NCBI GenBank assembly: GCA_963082975.1
Contig: OY720346.1
Span: forward strand, 33,879,787 to 33,943,786
DNA from: Labia minor
Lineage: Eukaryota > Arthropoda > Insecta > Dermaptera > Spongiphoridae
DNA length: 64,000 nt
Direction of reading: 5' to 3'
A model generated the notes under the pieces. The model saw only the letters and a list, made by a program, of their open reading frames with translations. It did no database searches and was not told where the DNA came from. Shown piece by piece: positions 22,392 to 33,396 of the stretch. Each line of letters begins with the position of its first letter. Within the stretch, counting starts at the first letter, position 1. The position numbers were made by a program, and so were the translations under genes.

Positions 22392-23339
22392 ACCGACCGA
22401 CGATAGTAAGGGAGGTATTGTTTTCACACCAAATTTCACATTTGGAGATTTTTACATATCTCCACGAATCATGCATTTTCTTAACAGAAAAAAGTATTTT
22501 TAGCATGATGTCTGTCCGTCCGTCCGTCCGTCCGTCTGTCCGTCCGTCCGTCCGTCCGTCCGTCCGTCCGTATAGATGTGTACAGCCTGAACGGCTCAAC
22601 CGATTTTGATGAAATTTGGTAGATTTACTTAAGGCATCAGTGGGATGAATTGATCAACTTTTGGAGCAAATCCGGAAACCGGAAGTGGTAGTATTAGCGA
22701 TCGACGATAGGAAGGGAAGGGTTATTTTCACACCAAATTTCGCATGAGGAGATTTTTTTATATATCACCACGAATCATGCATTTTCTTAACAGAAAAAAG
22801 TATTTTTAGCATGATGTCTGACCGTCCGTCCGTCTGTCCGTCTGTCCGTCCGTATAGATGTGTACAGCCTGAACGGCTCAACGGATTTTGATGAAATTTG
22901 GTATATTTACTTAATGCATCAGTGGGATGAATTGATCAACTTTTGGTGCAAATCCGGAAACCGGAAGTGGTAGTATTAGCGATCGATGATAGGAAGGGAA
23001 GGGTTATTTTCACAGCAAATTTCACATGAGGAGATTTTTTTACATATCACCACGAATGTATTGGTTTTATCCTCGGGAAAAATCATCTTCATTATGTTTT
23101 TCTTAATTTAAAATTATATGACGTCACACAGTCCTTCATGACGTCACAGCCTCGGGTAACGCCGGCTATTTCAGCTATATATTATAAATAAAATAAAATT
23201 AAAAATATTTATGTTATATTTATATCTGTTTTTTATTACATTAATAGATATATTAAAATTATTTGAAATTGTTTCTGTAGCTGGAAATTAATTTATTTCA
23301 AACCGTCGGTCGGTTCGGACCTGGCCACAGGTCAACTTA
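22392..23339 (+). mobile_element. HINE-A copy with one extra internal block (three blocks)
   Basis: Normal copies have block 1 with microsatellite plus a related block 2. Here a second microsatellite-bearing block (22700-22980) lies between them, so AGCATGATGTCTG, the (GTCC) tract and GATGAAATTTGGT occur twice. The 5' tip, inner inverted tip CGTCGGTCGGT, hairpin and AACTTAT end are intact. Confidence 0.85.
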
Positions 23340-23518
23340 TTTTTTTATGTTAAATGAGGCAATAGTTTTAAAAAACGATTGGTAAAAAGTCTACAATACC
23401 TGCATATTCTTAGATTTGCATGAAAAATGGTGTACAATTACAGGGTGTTCAATAATGATTAGAATGACGGTTGAAAATTTGAAATTTCAGTTGGTAACAA
23501 AAATGCTCTAGATAGAAA

Positions 23519-24164
23519 TAAGTTGACCTGTGGCCAGGTCCGAACCGACCGACGGTTTGAAATAAATTAATTTCCAGCTACAGAAACAATTTCAAATAAT
23601 TTTCATATATCTATTAATGTAATAAAAAACAGATATGGATACATAAATAATAAATATAAACATTTTTAATTTTATTTTATTTATAATATATATGCAAGAC
23701 CAGGCTGTGTCGTCATACATGGCTGGATGACGTCATATAATTTTAAATCAAGAAAAAACTAATAAATATGATTTTTTTCGAGGATAAAACCAATACAAAA
23801 TGATTCGTGGTGATATATAAAAAAATCTCCTTTGGTGTGAAAATAACCCTTTCCTTCCTATCGTCGATCGCTAATACTACCACTTCCGGTTTCCGGAATT
23901 GCACCAAAAGTTGATCAATTCATCCCACTGATGCATTAAGTAAATATACCAAATTTTATCAAAATCGGTTGAGCCGTTCAGGCTGTACACATCTATACGG
24001 ACGGACAGACGGACGGACGGACAGACGGACGGACAGACGGACAGACATCATGCTAAAAATACTTTTTTCTGTTTAGAAAATGCATGATTCGTGGAGATAT
24101 GTAAAAATCTCCACATGTGAAATTTGGTGTGAAAACAATACCTCCCTTACTATCGTCGGTCGGT
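23519..24164 (-). mobile_element. HINE-A copy, inverted
   Basis: Complete copy on the minus strand with hairpin GACCTGTGGCCAGGTC near 23524 and the 5' tip complement CGTCGGTCGGT at the right. It forms a tail-to-tail pair with 22392-23339, separated by 180 bases. Confidence 0.85.
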
Positions 24165-24263
24165 AAAAATGGATTTTCCGTACATTTTAAATTTGGTTTA
24201 TTATTATATTTGAAATACATTCAAATGAACAATTTTTATTGATGTATAATTATTAATTATTTT

Positions 24264-25595
24264 GAAAGCACTCCAGATATACCCCACAAAGATCAATTAG
24301 CTATTGTTTGGAGATTTTTTGACAAAATAGAGATATAAAACAACGGTTTTTAGGCTTTATTTATATTGAAACTCATAACTCTGATTATTTAGAACAAATA
24401 CTTATAGAAATTTTGAAAGATTGATAAATAAATATAAAAAATTGTAGGGGTAAACCTACAATAGTGCAGCAAATATAGCTAGCAATTACGACAGATTGCA
24501 AGCAAGAATAAAACAACATATTAATACAGCAATCTATGTATCATACACCTGTTATACCTTAAATATAATAGGAAATTGTGCTGAGGAATCATGTTCAGGC
24601 GCATTCAATTTCTTTGATTTTGTTCCAAGATTGTATGTATATTTCACGTCGACTACTGGGTGATGGAATATGCTTATAAATAGTATGACAACTTAGTCTG
24701 CACATATAAAAAGAATAAGTAACACAAGGCATCAAAAGCAGACGCAGTTTCCACATTATAATGTAATTACAAAAATATTAAAAATGTGCTAATCTGATAG
24801 TAAAAATCTTATAAGCAAATTGAAAGCGAAAAAATTGGTAGAATGCTTAAAAAATTATGATACAGCATTGCTGCCTGTTTTTTATAGGGTAAAAAAGAAT
24901 AAATATAGTACAAATAAATCACTACATGACACCCAATATACTGGGTTATTAGAGAGGAATAAATTTGCTTAAATCGCTTTTCAATTTTATAATGACTGAC
25001 AGGAACAACATTGAAGATATTGAGAACGGTGCCAACTTGTTGTCGTAAAACCGTAATTATAGTTTGGTGAAATGAAACTTTTGTCATAAACGTACATGTA
25101 CATAACGTTATTTGTGATGTACTGATTTCAGAATGAACACAGAGACAATGAAGGTTTTAAAGGATTTTGAATTTTTCCCTCATTTTAAAATGCCTGGTGT
25201 TCAATTTAATGATTTTGTAGAAAATATAAGGACAAAATATCAAAATGATATTCACATTATAAATTTTAAAAATGAGCTTGTTCAGATTATTGTCTTGGTA
25301 AAAAAAAATTAACAAGTCCGGATGTCATATATATACAAATTAATAATTGAAGGTTTACAATCTAAATTTTCCTAATGTAGAAACAATTTTAAAAAAAATT
25401 TTAAAAATTTAAATTTGCTTTGGAACGTGAACGTACTTTTTAAGTTAGAGTTAAAAATTATTTAAGAAATTTTTTATCACATCATTTAATTGTAAGAGAT
25501 CTCTCCATGATATTTATTGAGAATGAGCTGTTAGATTATAAAAGTATGATTGATCAATTTAGTAATGTAAAGCGAAAAAATTTTGATATAAGTTT
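24264..25595 (+). pseudogene. hAT transposase relic (DUF4371/ZMYM-like type)
   Basis: hAT transposases have an RNase-H-like core split by an insertion domain and end in a dimerisation domain. Here the plus strand reads, over several frames: STPDIPHKDQLAIV at about 24268, INIKNCRG, then NSAANIASNYDRLQARIK and YTLNIIGNCAEESCSGAFNF followed by FTSTTG and a stop. Further on come ASKADAVSTL and DSKNLISKLKAKKLVECLKN. The C-terminal part is RVKNYLRNFLSHH then IENELLDYKSMIDQFSNVKR at 25440-25590, the usual dimerisation end. Many stops and shifts mark it as old. The N-terminal DNA-binding domain is missing; an inverted HINE-A lies directly upstream. The minus-strand frame at 24809-25087 is a shadow. 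Confidence 0.8.
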
Positions 25596-25663
25596 TGTTG
25601 TAATATTTCAAATTATCAGTTTGTTATTGATGTCATTACATTAATAAATTTTGTTTAATTTTT

Positions 25664-26067
25664 ACCAACCTACAATAGGAAGGGAAGGTAAAGGTTTTCT
25701 CATCAAATTTCACATGCGGAGATTTTTACATATCTCCACGAATCATGTATTTTGTTAATGGTATATTTACTCAGTTGCATGAATTTATCAACTTTTGATG
25801 TATATCCTGAAACCGGAAGTGGTAGTTTACAAAGTATTAATTTTATATTCATTGTCGGAAATTTTTCACTTAAAATATAGTAGTAATTAATAATTGAGTA
25901 ATTAAACTAAAAATAAAGACCAAGATAATATAATTTTGTCATTTTAATTCAAGTTTTAAAACTATTTTTTTTATATACTTTATATATAAGATGTTTTATA
26001 TAATGTTATTTAGAAATTAATTTACTTCAAATCGTCGGTCGGCTCTGTGCCTGGTCACAGCTCATTA
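25664..26067 (+). mobile_element. HINE-A copy, old and internally deleted
   Basis: The tip has decayed to ACCAACCTACAATAGG. Block TTTACATATCTCCACGAATC is retained, but the microsatellite is lost. The 3' part has CGTCGGTCGGCT and a weakened hairpin GCCTGGTCACAGC before TCATTATT. It is the most diverged copy, showing that the family has been active over a long period. Confidence 0.75.
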
Positions 26068-26410
26068 TTTTATATTCATGTGTTATTTTTTTTAAGTTTT
26101 ACCTAGCTTTTGTTGAAACTCTTGTACTGATAAGTTTCAATTTTCATAATTAATACAACCTGAATATCAGCAACTTTTTATTACAACTTCTAGGTCTAGG
26201 CAAAAATATTTAGAGGGAGGTCTCAAAATTGAATTGGATCCTGTGATAAATCGGCCATGTATTTTATTTCAAGAAAAATTGTTATCATCATCCTACAATT
26301 AAGATAATTTACAATTTAAATTTTTTTAAAATAACAAGAAATGCAAAAAGTTTTTGACTAAACACAATATTTATCCAAAGTTATTATATAAATGAAAATA
26401 AAAGTATGTT
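26068..26410. other. Unique stretch, nothing recognised
   Basis: Bases 26160-26300 are of mixed composition (GGTCTAGGCAAAAATATT, GATAAATCGGCCATG). No family could be assigned. Confidence 0.35.
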
Positions 26411-26468
26411 AAAGTGGTCTCGCAGACCATCGCTTATGTCTAGACGCGGACCACAGTTTGAGATTCAC
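26411..26468 (-). mobile_element. Solo hAT-like terminal fragment
   Basis: On the minus strand it reads GTGAATCTCAAACTGTGGTC then CGCG, a common hAT tip pattern, ending in a short inverted GGTCTGCGAGACC. No partner end was found. Confidence 0.4.
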
Positions 26469-26791
26469 GTCGTATATAATAAAAATATGAATATATATGA
26501 ATTAGTTATTAAAATTAATTTGTGAATTCCAAAAATTCTTTTATAAATTTCAATATATTATCATTTCTCTCTCTATTTTTTGAATAAATGATTTATTATT
26601 TAATTTAATTTAACATATTTTGTTGTTATACTCTTAAAGTGATATTGATTTTTTCATGAATAATAAATATAGATTCTAAAACTTTATCAAATATTATTAC
26701 AATCCTATTGATATCCATATATTAATTAACAATTATTTTATTCGAAAATATAATGTATATTTTTTGTTTTTAACTTCATATTCATTTTTTT

Positions 26792-27438
26792 ACCGACCGA
26801 CGATAGTAAGGGAGGTATTGTTTTCACACCAAATTTCACATGTGGAGATTTTTACATATCTCCACGAATCATGCATTTTCTTAACAGAAAAAAGTATTTT
26901 TAGCATGATGTCTGTCCGTCCGTCTGTCCGTCTGTCCGTCCGTATAGATGTGTACAGCCTGAACGGCTTAACGGATTTTGATGAAATTTGGTATATTTAC
27001 TTAATGCATCAGTGGGATGAATTGATCAACTTTTGGTGCAAATCCGGAAACCGGAAGTGGTAGTATTAGCGATCGACGATAAGAAGGGAAGGGTTATTTT
27101 CGCACCAAATTTCACATAAGGAGATTTTTTTACATATCACCACGAATGTATTGGTTTTATCCTCGGGAAAAATCATCTTCATTATGTTTTTCTTAATTTA
27201 AAATTATATGACGTCACCCAGCCCTTCATGACGTCACAGCCTCGGGTAACGCCGGCAACGCCGGCTACTTCAGCTATATATTATAAATAAAATAAAATTA
27301 AAAATATTTATGTTATATGCCTATCTGTTTTTTATTACATTAATAGATATATTAAAATTATTTGAAATTGTTTCTGTAGCTGGAAATTAATTTATTTCAA
27401 ACCGTCGGTCGGTTCGGACCTGGCCACAGGTCAACTTA
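26792..27438 (+). mobile_element. HINE-A copy, complete
   Basis: Full structure: T-run, ACCGACCGACGATAG, microsatellite at 26911-26944, block 2, inner tip CGTCGGTCGGT, hairpin GACCTGGCCACAGGTC and AACTTATT. It carries a CGCCGGCAACGCCGG duplication near 27252. The 99-codon frame at its start is not a gene. Confidence 0.85.
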
Positions 27439-27824
27439 TTATTTTAAATTTTGGTCTATTAACTTTAAATTTTAATTTCAAGATATAAAAGATAATAAAA
27501 AAATCTTAAAAAATATAATACTATTATTCAAATAAATCCAAAAACTTGTTACATATCCAAAAGTAATTTTGAAAATAAATCATTTATTTAAAATTTTTAA
27601 TTATAATTAAATTCTTATACATACATATGGACATCTTATTTTGTTCCATTTCATTCTTAAGATCCTCGATACTCTGCTTTTATAAAATTAATTCAAATGT
27701 TTTCGTTTCTTAGAAATCAATTAAAGGTGTCAAAGGAGTTTCAAAATTGGGATTATTTTTGTCATATGTAGATTAAGAATCTTTTATATGTGAATGTAGT
27801 ATATATATAAAATCATATCTAATA
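27439..27824. other. AT-rich stretch, nothing recognised
   Basis: No feature seen. Confidence 0.5.
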
Positions 27825-28333
27825 GCTTGTTCAATAAGTTCGCTGAACATAAATGAAGAAATCAATTTTTATTTGTAAAAATGACTTTAATTTTCATTGT
27901 AGTTTCCCTCAACTTCAATACACTTATTTCAAGTTATAGGTTCCTTGACTGTAGTGGTTTTCCGGCAGCTCTGCAAAATATCACTCCACAACAGCTATTA
28001 CCTCTTCGTTTAACGAAAATTGTTTTCCACGGTGATATTGTTTGAGGTGTGGAAAGAGCCAGAAGTCCGAGAGAGCTAAATCTGGCGAATAGACTGGATG
28101 TTGCAACAATTCGTACTTCAATATAGTTATTTAAACAATGGTTTTTGCGGCACCCATTTTGCACATAGTTTTTTGAAACCCAAATTAACAGTCACAATAT
28201 TGCTCACCGTGCACAATGAAATGCCTCTCTGTTAAATCTCTTTCAGTCAATCGACGGTCTTCCAATACCATATCTTGTATTTTTCCGGTGATATTGACGA
28301 ATAGATGGCGCCACGCGAACTTATTGAACAACT
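27825..28333 (-). mobile_element. Internally deleted mariner element
   Basis: The inverted tips TTGTTCAATAAGTTCG (27827-27842) and CGAACTTATTGAACAA (28316-28331) are flanked by TA on both sides. Minus-strand coding remains give the helix-turn-helix part (KIQDMVLEDRRLTERDLTER) at the right. At the left is the catalytic C-terminal part QHPVYSPDLALSDFWLFPHL followed by GKQFSLNEEVIAVVE. The middle, including the first two catalytic aspartates, is deleted. About 509 bases against roughly 1.3 kb for a full mariner. Confidence 0.85.
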
Positions 28334-28720
28334 TAGTATTCTTCTACTTTTCTATAGAGCCGTTTTCTGAAAATTTATATAAATATCTACCGAATTATTT
28401 TTAAAAAAAAAGAAAGTTAATAAGTGAACTTTTTACGATAACTATTGATTGGTCATTCATTAAAATATTTTTCATTTTACAATTGCCAGAGTTTCTTTTG
28501 TTTTTTTTTTATAGATAGCTATCTATGTATAGATTGATAGATATACCAATTGTATATATATATACCAATTTCTTCATAAATTTAAACTGATCCGGATCGA
28601 TTTCAACAAGCAATTGATTAGCTCTTGACTAACCTCTATATATGTGTGTATGTTTTTGTGTATGTGTATCCAATGATGAAGCTGTCAGGCACAAAACCGA
28701 CACACTGACAGACAGATATT

Positions 28721-28764
<44 letters not shown>

Positions 28765-28849
28765 GATATTCAACAACCCGAACCAAATTATTGTTTAATT
28801 CTTGCAAGTCATTCATATTCAATTTATAATTTTATTTATAATGTTTTGG
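28334..28849. other. AT-rich stretch with microsatellites
   Basis: (TA)n at 28722-28758; (TGTG) and (CAGA) tracts near 28640-28710. The frame at 28642-29055 runs through these repeats and is not a gene. Confidence 0.5.
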
Positions 28850-28972
28850 GCCTCTCTATTCACCCTTTCAAACCACTCCTTCCAAAGGACACCTTCTCCA
28901 CTCTCTCCCTCCTTCTCTTTTACCTAAGCGTTATGTTTCGGCTAGTTGAATATTTTTCTATTTGGACTATAC

Positions 28973-29005
<33 letters not shown>

Positions 29006-29190
29006 CAAGAGAGGAAATTGTCAGTACAAACATTTCAAAACGGCTGACACGTTGAAATTGAATTCCAGATCGCTTATCGTCTGGACTTGGCGAGCCGCAC
29101 TTGGGAAACAACTCAATTCCTCTCTCTCTCTCTCTCGTTATCTCTCTATCAATCCGTGTAAGTGAGAGAGAGAGAGAAAACAGATAGGAG
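28850..29190. other. Pyrimidine-rich and mixed-composition island
   Basis: CCCTTTCAAACCACTCC at 28862 and TCGTCTGGACTTGGCGAGCC near 29079, with inverted (TC)n/(GA)n tracts at 29120-29180 and (TA)n at 28974-28998. No convincing gene; the overlapping frames on both strands are repeat-driven. Confidence 0.3.
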
Positions 29191-29869
29191 AGAGGATGAG
29201 AAAACAAACATATAAGCAACAACTGATTGATGGCTCAATTTGTTCTATAAAAATAAAACAACTGATTCAATACTGTTTGGGCCATTTTTATTTTAAAAAA
29301 AATAAACTATATTTGTCATTAAAATATTTGTTATTTATTTGTTATACTTCTGCTTCCATGTTGATTATTTATATCAGTTTTTTGTGAAAATATTTTTAAA
29401 AATTTTTAAAAGTTTAAAAGATAATATCTCAGTTCCAAAAAAGCATAATATGTATACTTACATTAAATCGATATTTTTGTGTATTCCTCGTATGTTGTTT
29501 TCTTCTTGATTAAAAATGTAATTACATGTCGACTCAATTGAAATATACTGAATGTAATTTCATCTTTATATGATTTTTGAAATATCAGTCTTTTGTACCC
29601 CACCCCCAAATCTAATCAAATTTTAAGAAATAAATATTTATTTATTTTTATAAAAAAAATAATAAACTTTAATTATAAATATTTTTGAAGTTTAAATAAA
29701 TAATAATCAAATTAATAATATGAATTTATGAAAAAATAAGTTTAATTTTTTTTTATATTATTAAGGTATAAATTAAATTTGGTTATCTGATTGATTGATT
29801 TTAAAATGTAATTTTATTGGGAATTGATGTATTTTTTGTGATGTTGGCTACTCTTCAAATGTTGAGGGT
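29191..29869. other. AT-rich stretch, nothing recognised
   Basis: No gene, repeat end or notable motif. Confidence 0.5.
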
Positions 29870-30480
29870 TGTTTCTGACATCCATGAGTGCATATGACTT
29901 TTATTCGCCTGATTTCTCACCAAATATTTTTCTTTTCTTTTTCTCTCTCTCTCCCTCTCTTTCCTGCTTTTTACACTATCCTTCTCTTCTACTTTTTTTA
30001 TATATATTTTATATCCGCATCTCGTTGTATTGATTGAGTTTTATTTGGATTTTGTCGTTGATATATATATATATATATATACACATTTAAGAAAAAGAAA
30101 AAGAAGAAGGAATTTGAATACGAAAAGTAAGGGTGGAGGGAGCAGGGAAAATAAGTAAAAGGGGAAAAAACATTCTCACCCCTTACTTTTCTTTTTTTCT
30201 TCTATCCATAGAGTTTTTCAAAAGGTATTGAGCTGCTATCGATTGCTGGTCGTCCAATCAGAGCAAGTCACACCCTCAATTCAATTGGCTGCTTTCTTTC
30301 TTTCTTTCTCTTTCCTTTACACTCCTCCACCCCATTCCACCCCTTTTCAAACTTCACCCTTCTTTCATGTCTTTTCAGTTACTTAATGTTACATTACTAT
30401 TATTAAAAAGAGGCGACCAGGAATGGTGTTAGTGCTTGGACTGTGAAATTGGAATGAGAAGGGTGGAGTTTATATAAAGG
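29870..30480. promoter_or_regulatory. Candidate regulatory island with CCAAT and TATA-like motifs
   Basis: Unique, less AT-rich DNA. CCAATCAGAG near 30255, CAATTGG near 30282, and TATATAAAG near 30471, matching the TATA-box consensus, lie in order on the plus strand. No transcript or downstream gene is recognisable, so promoter function is speculative. (TA)n at 30060-30081. Confidence 0.2.
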
Positions 30481-30819
30481 AGAAATTCTATTGATTTATA
30501 CTCTCATAGAAAAAATAAATATTACAAATAAAATTTTATATAAATTTAAAATTTAATTAAAAAAGATAATGTATTTTATATGTAGTTAAATCAATTGTAA
30601 TATATTTTTTATTTAGAATTAAATTCAATTAAAATAGACTTTATTTAAATTAAATTATATTTAGATTTATTATAAATATAATCACATTTTTTTTATATTG
30701 GCTAAATTTTTTTAATGTTAGATTAATTCGACTTCAAGACGTTTTTTTTATCATTTTATAAATTAAATGGTTTTAAATACTTTCGATGTATTAATATCTC
30801 TTGAGCCATTCAATTGGAA

Positions 30820-31085
30820 ATCATCTAAGGGCTGGGCTCTCTTAATAAGTCAGGGTGTTTGTGTGCCCTGAAGGTGGGACCTCCCTCTACTCTTCATTGT
30901 GATATAAATGACGTTATTAAGCCCCTGGGTCGGGGCCCATTGTTTCCATGGCGGCCCCCGCGGCTCTGCGGGGGGCCCCCACTACATAGAATAGAGGGGC
31001 CGTGCGTGTTGATGAGGCCCCTCCAGGGTCAGCACACGTTCATTTGTCAATCATCTTGATGGGCCCTTTTTGTTTGTGCCGCAAA
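30820..31085. other. Strongly GC-rich unique island
   Basis: The most GC-rich block in the window. It contains a hairpin between GGCCCCCGC and GCGGGGGGCC (30953-30977), CAGCACACGTTC, and GTCAATCA at 31046-31053, which fits the TGATTGAC site bound by PBX/Extradenticle-Hox complexes. A plus-strand frame at 30859-31059 has no known domain. It is either a conserved regulatory element or a G+C-rich exon. Confidence 0.35.
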
Positions 31086-31375
31086 AAGATATAAAAAAAG
31101 AGAAAAAGGAAAGTAGGGGTGAAGTGGTAAGGCGGCAACATCAATTACATGCAAAAACTAAACACTGAAAATTATATTCTTAGAAAATGATATGGATTTT
31201 TGTTTCTTAATACATATTTACTCACTTAGAAGTTTAAATTCAAATCTATATTTTCTATTAGTTAAATTGATTTGTGTGCAAAAACAAAATATTTTTGAAA
31301 TTTAAATGAAAGAAATAACAATACAAATATAATCACAATTTTTTTTTTTATCAAATTCATATATCAAAAATAAAT
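31086..31375. other. AT-rich stretch, nothing recognised
   Basis: No feature seen. Confidence 0.5.
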
Positions 31376-31527
31376 TATTATTATTATTATTATTATTATT
31401 ATTTGCGAATAGACCCTGAGGATCACGCAGAGCTTTAAAGAGAAATTATTAATTATTATATTTCCCTAGGCCCGAATTCGAGTCTTCAGTGTGGTAGACT
31501 GTCTTGCTAACCACTAAACCTCTGAAG
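31376..31527 (-). mobile_element. Short tRNA-derived SINE, copy 1
   Basis: On the minus strand it begins ACTCTTCAGAGGTTTAGTGG with A-box-like TTTAGTGGTTAGC and a B-box-like GACTCGAATTC, then TTTAAAGCTCTGCGTGATCC, and ends in (AAT)n. It matches 46951-47090. Confidence 0.75.
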
Positions 31528-32029
31528 AGTCATCAAAAAAAATATGTATATGAAAATTTCAAGAAATTAATTTAAAAAAAAAATTAAGTTTAATTTTGAT
31601 TACTTTTTAAAATTCATTTTTATTAACTATTTATCAACTAATCAAACCAAATAGTATTAATAAATTAGTAATTTTCAATTTTCTTATGATGAGATGAAAG
31701 AAAAGCAGAAAAATTTGTGAAATATTTTACTTATTCTTCTTCATATTATTATTATTATTATTAATATTTATTCTGTGCTTTCTCACATTTTTTATTCAAT
31801 TCAAAATAAATTATTTATAACACCGGGACTAATAACTAAGTATAATTACATTTAATTGAAGCAAACAAAAAATATATATATTATTTTATCGTAAATGCCG
31901 GAAATCATATTTAAATCATACACAGTAAAGATTTATTATTACTATTGGATTAAATTAACTAGGGAGACAAAAATTATAAATGAAAATAAATATAATTGAG
32001 TTCATAAAAAGAAGAAATAAATGTGAACA
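31528..32029. other. AT-rich stretch, nothing recognised
   Basis: A short (ATT) tract near 31746; nothing else. Confidence 0.5.
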
Positions 32030-32160
32030 ATGATTGTAGATTGATGGCAACGATTAGTTGCACCTCGCAAGCCAACAGCCATGTGACATGAACCGTTTTT
32101 TTGGCCACCTTTGACGACAGTCAAAGAGTCTTATCGCTAGAAAAAGCCCGGATTTTTTTT
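32030..32160. other. Small mixed-composition island
   Basis: TGCACCTCGCAAGCCAACAG and CATGTGACATGAACCG, with TTTGACGACAGTCAAAG (a GACNNNGTC-type inverted motif). Unique in the window, no frame. Possibly regulatory. Confidence 0.3.
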
Positions 32161-32749
32161 ATAACTGAAACCACACTCTTTCAATCAAATTTTAATTACT
32201 ATCAAATGTAATGATAAAAAAAATAAATATAACTTCAAAGAGAGAATTACTGAAACAAAACTTTCACAAATTGAATTTTCATAATAAAGATGATTTTGAT
32301 AAAATCACTTAACCGGAAATGCTATTTTATCTTGTATTTATATATATATATATACTATAATCACATTTTGATTAATTTATGTTGTTATTAGAGAAAAATA
32401 ATTTAATAAATTTTTTAATTTAATTAAATGAAATATAATAATCACAAGAAAATATAAATAAATATATTAATAATTTATTTGTTGAAAATAAATATAAAAA
32501 TATTTAATTATTTTTTTTTACTTAAAATATTATATCAATAAAAAACTTCAAATTATCAGGACTAATTCTACATTTTTACCAAATAAATAAATTTTTTATT
32601 TCTTATTTAGATTTTTAATTTAATAATTTTAACGATAATAAAAGAGAAATATAAATTTATTATATTAACATCTAAATAAATAATTAAGAAAAAACAAATT
32701 ATATTTTTTTATGGATGGATTAGAATTTCTTCTTTTTTTTTGCCTATTT
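32161..32749. other. AT-rich stretch, nothing recognised
   Basis: A (TA) tract near 32340; no other feature. Confidence 0.5.
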
Positions 32750-33060
32750 GGTCGAATTTGATAAGTGTCCATGTCTAATCCTATCAAATGGAGCATGCAA
32801 ACATGTGGTGTGTTAGTGGTTAAGTTTCGTAGCAGCGTGACAAATGGTTTCAAAGGCAGCACTTGCTCTTCCCCCTCTCCTCCCCCATATCTTCCACTAT
32901 TTCATTTCTCCCCCTTTGGATACCTATTTACTATATGTTGTGATTTATTTTAAACGAGTCATTTGTCTAGTGCAATAAAAAGATCCTCCCCTTTTTAGTA
33001 TAACTTCTCTTTCACTTTTCTTCCCTACAAACCCTTTTCAATTGCTGCAATTAACTCATT
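32750..33060. other. Mixed-composition island
   Basis: AATGGAGCATGCAAACATGT and AAAGGCAGCACTTGCTC lie in unique DNA, followed by a C/T-rich stretch. Short frames on both strands overlap each other and show no domain. Confidence 0.3.
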
Positions 33061-33394
33061 AACTACTTGACAGTATGAAGCCCTTCCTATTCACTTTTCA
33101 ACACTTGAACCATTGATAAAATGAACAACCAAAATGAAATTCAATCAACTCTCCATGTTTAAGCTCAAATAAAATCTTAATTATTTAAAGAGTAAAGCGA
33201 TATTCGTTTCTTGAACTATATTAACCTATATAAATTTTATAAATATTATAAATAAATTTTATATTAAAAATCATATCTATTAGTCAAATCAAAATGTAAA
33301 TTCAAGACTAAAAATAAGATATCATTGCATTATATTTATTATTTAACTTATATGAACATTACATTTTTGTATGAATATATATATATATATATAA
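33061..33394. other. AT-rich stretch, nothing recognised
   Basis: Ends in (TA)n, in which the mariner at 33397 is inserted. Confidence 0.5.
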
Positions 33395-33396
33395 TA

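Noticed and set aside
22510-22571. GTCC repeat array considered as a CRISPR-like or satellite array
   Set aside because: It is a simple tetranucleotide microsatellite that is an integral part of each HINE-A copy; there are no spacers.
26764-27063. 99-codon open frame (and similar frames at 11384, 12518 and 22418)
   Set aside because: All lie in the 5' part of HINE-A copies; the frame is shared because the repeat is shared, and it crosses the microsatellite.
28642-29055. 137-codon open frame
   Set aside because: It runs through GT, CAGA and two TA microsatellites; tyrosine/isoleucine repeats come from (TA)n.
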